Program-made: the position numbers and the translations under genes
Notes under the pieces: model-generated
What the model saw: the letters and a program-made list of their open reading frames with translations, nothing else
Database searches by the model: none
Told to the model about the DNA's origin: nothing
Assembly: GCA_947176775.1 (NCBI GenBank)
Contig: CAMWRY010000008.1
Span: 1-33,547, forward strand
DNA: 33,547 nucleotides
Direction: 5' to 3'
From: an uncultured Bacteroides sp.
Lineage (GTDB): Bacteria > Bacteroidota > Bacteroidia > Bacteroidales > Bacteroidaceae
In this document: positions 32,519 through 33,547 of the stretch, piece after piece
How positions within the stretch are numbered: the first letter of the stretch is position 1
How the letters are laid out: every line of letters starts with the position of its first letter

Positions 32519-32830
32519 ATGTATTTCTTGAACGAATATCATTTGTCAGGCCTTGTCATAGGTATCTGCACTTTTCTTATTATCGGCTTGTTTCATCCCA
32601 TAGTCGTGAAGGCGGAATATTATTGGGGCACCAAGTGCTGGTGGGTTTTCCTTTTGTTTGGCATCGGCGGCGGCATCGCTTCCCTCTATACGGATAATAT
32701 CATGATTGCTTCCCTTTTGGGTGTCTTTGCCTTTTCCTCGTTCTGGACTATCAAAGAGGTGTTCGAACAGGAAGAGCGAGTGCGCAAAGGCTGGTTTCCC
32801 AAAAATCCGAAACGGACTTATAAGTTCTGA
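32519..32830 (+). CDS. DUF4491 small membrane protein
   Basis: Inner-membrane protein of 103 residues with three hydrophobic segments (LSGLVIGICTFLIIGLF, WWVFLLFGIGGGIASLY, IMIASLLGVFAFSSFW) and a basic, tyrosine-containing C-terminal tail (EEVRKG-like region, NPKRTYKF). It matches DUF4491, which is short and common in gut anaerobes, including Bacteroides. Function is unknown. It lies about 150 bp past the Lrp-type gene, with the nested hairpin between them. Confidence 0.85.
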   Translation: MYFLNEYHLSGLVIGICTFLIIGLFHPIVVKAEYYWGTKCWWVFLLFGIGGGIASLYTDNIMIASLLGVFAFSSFWTIKEVFEQEERVRKGWFPKNPKRTYKF

Positions 32831-32864
32831 AAGAACAAAACCTGCAAGAAAACCAGAAGGGCCG

Positions 32865-33281
32865 TCAACGAATCCGGAAGTCGTTGACGGCTCTTTCTGT
32901 AAGAATATGTATGCGCTTGTCTTCAGCTTCGCCCCCTTCACCATCCATTGAGCCGTCGGCATGAATACAAATATCCTGCTTGTCGCCCTTGTAGTCCTTG
33001 ATGGTCAGCAGGAAATAGTGTTCATCGTCGGCAGTCTGGTATTCTACTGCATCATCAATTTTGAAAGCCGCATACTCGGAAGCACAGAAAGTGGGAAGGA
33101 TGTTTTCAGGCAGTTCCCGGGTATGAAGTTTGGTTTGGGTAGATAGCCAGTTGCCTGAATAGTCGAACAGCAGTGTATGGGTAAGTTCTCTGTCCAGAAT
33201 CTTGACTTTGGTCTCTTCTTTGCCTGTATAGATGTGGATGTATTCTGCCTGCGGATAGTGGCTGTTGACAAAGGCAGTCAC
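32865..33281 (-). CDS. PepSY-like protein, probably 5'-truncated
   Basis: Soluble region of about 138 residues resembling the PepSY-like (DUF2874-type) periplasmic proteins of Bacteroidota, which carry two similar halves: FVNSHYPQAEYIHIY...LLFDYSGNWLSTQTK, then EYAAFKIDDAVEYQTADDEHYFLLTIKDYKGDKQDICIHADGS. The only start offered is GTG at 33281. Similarity seems to begin further upstream (EWLPQTTPDYV), but that frame meets TAG after ten more codons, and there is no signal peptide. A normal family member would have one, so the 5' end appears lost. Its product, if made, would stay in the cytoplasm. Confidence 0.6.
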   Translation of the reverse strand: MTAFVNSHYPQAEYIHIYTGKEETKVKILDRELTHTLLFDYSGNWLSTQTKLHTRELPENILPTFCASEYAAFKIDDAVEYQTADDEHYFLLTIKDYKGDKQDICIHADGSMDGEGGEAEDKRIHILTERAVNDFRIR

Positions 33282-33357
33282 ATAGTCAGGAGTAGTCTGC
33301 GGTAGCCACTCCTAATGTCACACGTTTCCTATCCATTTGACAACAAGCGTCGCCTAC

Positions 33358-33377
33358 CTCTGCCTGCTGAGGCAGAG
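33358..33377. other. perfect 8-4-8 hairpin upstream of tRNA and PepSY-like gene
   Basis: CTCTGCCT-gctg-AGGCAGAG is a perfect 8-bp stem with a 4-base loop. No U-tract follows on either strand, so it is not an ordinary terminator. The gap 33282-33435 holds otherwise only short broken frames. Confidence 0.55.
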
Positions 33378-33435
33378 AATCCCCCATAAACCATCAAATT
33401 TAATGCTATCACCTTGGATTTTTTAGCGAAAAGTC

Positions 33436-33466
33436 TTGCATATTCCAATGTAAAATACTACTTTTG
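33436..33466 (+). promoter_or_regulatory. tRNA promoter
   Basis: TACTTTTG (33459-33466) is a perfect -7 box with TTGC (33436-33439) 19 bp upstream, the same -33 variant as in the tyrS promoter. The -7 box ends 27 bases before the tRNA. Confidence 0.7.
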
Positions 33467-33493
33467 CCCCCGTTATCCAAGTAAGGATACATC

Positions 33494-33547
33494 GGACTTG
33501 TAGCTCAGTTGGTTAGAGCAACAGACTCATAATCTGGAGGTCCCTGG
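33494..33547 (+). tRNA. tRNA with CAU anticodon (tRNA-Met likely; cut by window end)
   Basis: GGACTTG forms the 5' acceptor half, followed by the D-arm GCTC...GAGC and an anticodon arm with loop CTCATAA, anticodon CAT at 33528-33530. The window ends in the T-arm region, so the 3' part is missing. The anticodon stem lacks the three G-C pairs of initiator tRNA, so it is an elongator tRNA-Met or a tRNA-Ile that is modified at the anticodon C; I cannot separate these here. Confidence 0.88.

Overview
The window is chromosomal DNA from a member of the Bacteroidales, most likely a gut Bacteroides. The basis is the set of Bacteroidota-type families (DUF4271, DUF4861, DUF2723, DUF4491, a TlpA-like lipoprotein, paired FKBP proteins), many lipoprotein signals, poor Shine-Dalgarno sequences, and repeated copies of the Bacteroides -7 promoter box TAnnTTTG, several with a TTTG-like -33 box about 19-20 bp upstream. 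I cannot fix the species. Almost everything is core housekeeping; there is no prophage, IS element, CRISPR array or defence island. The unexplained signal lies mainly between genes, in small palindromic and tandem repeats.

Layout. 1-2.0 kb: 3' part of metK, then a 500-bp gene-free stretch with a complex hairpin, a 14-bp palindrome and seven exact-length 11-bp repeats, then a promoter driving a broken gene remnant. 2.1-5.5 kb: a tightly packed + strand block, LOG-family hydrolase - DUF4271 membrane protein - hemD - rnpA - yidD - tatD-like, mostly joined by ATGA-type overlaps. 5.5-7.3 kb: tyrS, its terminator, and tRNA-Gln, whose -33 box lies in the terminator loop. 7.35-9.6 kb: a kduD-type dehydrogenase and a DUF4861 lipoprotein behind a perfect 11-7-11 operator-like dyad, probably a uronate/polysaccharide catabolic unit.

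9.6-14.2 kb (minus strand): a giant DUF2723 membrane protein followed by a polysaccharide deacetylase, with two inverted copies of a GC-rich palindrome between them, a 40-bp-arm hairpin at their downstream end, and 22-bp tandem repeats in the probable 5' leader. The DUF2723 gene carries intergenic-looking repeats in frame in a loop between two membrane segments. 14.3-18.9 kb: sialate O-acetylesterase-like enzyme, a membrane acyltransferase (minus), and an ADP-forming acyl-CoA synthetase. 18.9-24.5 kb (minus): yifB, a thioredoxin-fold lipoprotein without the active-site cysteines, an OmpA-like/TPR lipoprotein, and xerD.

24.6-27.3 kb (+): aroQ, pyk and a SAM-dependent O-methyltransferase. 27.4-30.0 kb (minus): sirtuin, rbfA and a LolC/E-type permease. 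30.1-32.8 kb (+): two tandem FKBP prolyl isomerases, an Lrp/AsnC regulator and a DUF4491 membrane protein. The window ends with a PepSY-like gene that seems to have lost its 5' end (minus) and the first part of a CAU-anticodon tRNA.

Functionally the window mixes one-carbon (metK), translation/RNA (rnpA, tyrS, rbfA, tRNAs), envelope (yidD, LolC/E-like, TPR lipoprotein, FKBPs) and central carbon (pyk, ADP-forming synthetase) functions. No single new multi-gene system stands out. The best leads are the kduD operator, the repeat-invaded DUF2723 gene, the hairpin with flanking direct repeats at 9.6 kb, and the several intergenic repeat arrays with periods of 11, 21 and 22 bp.
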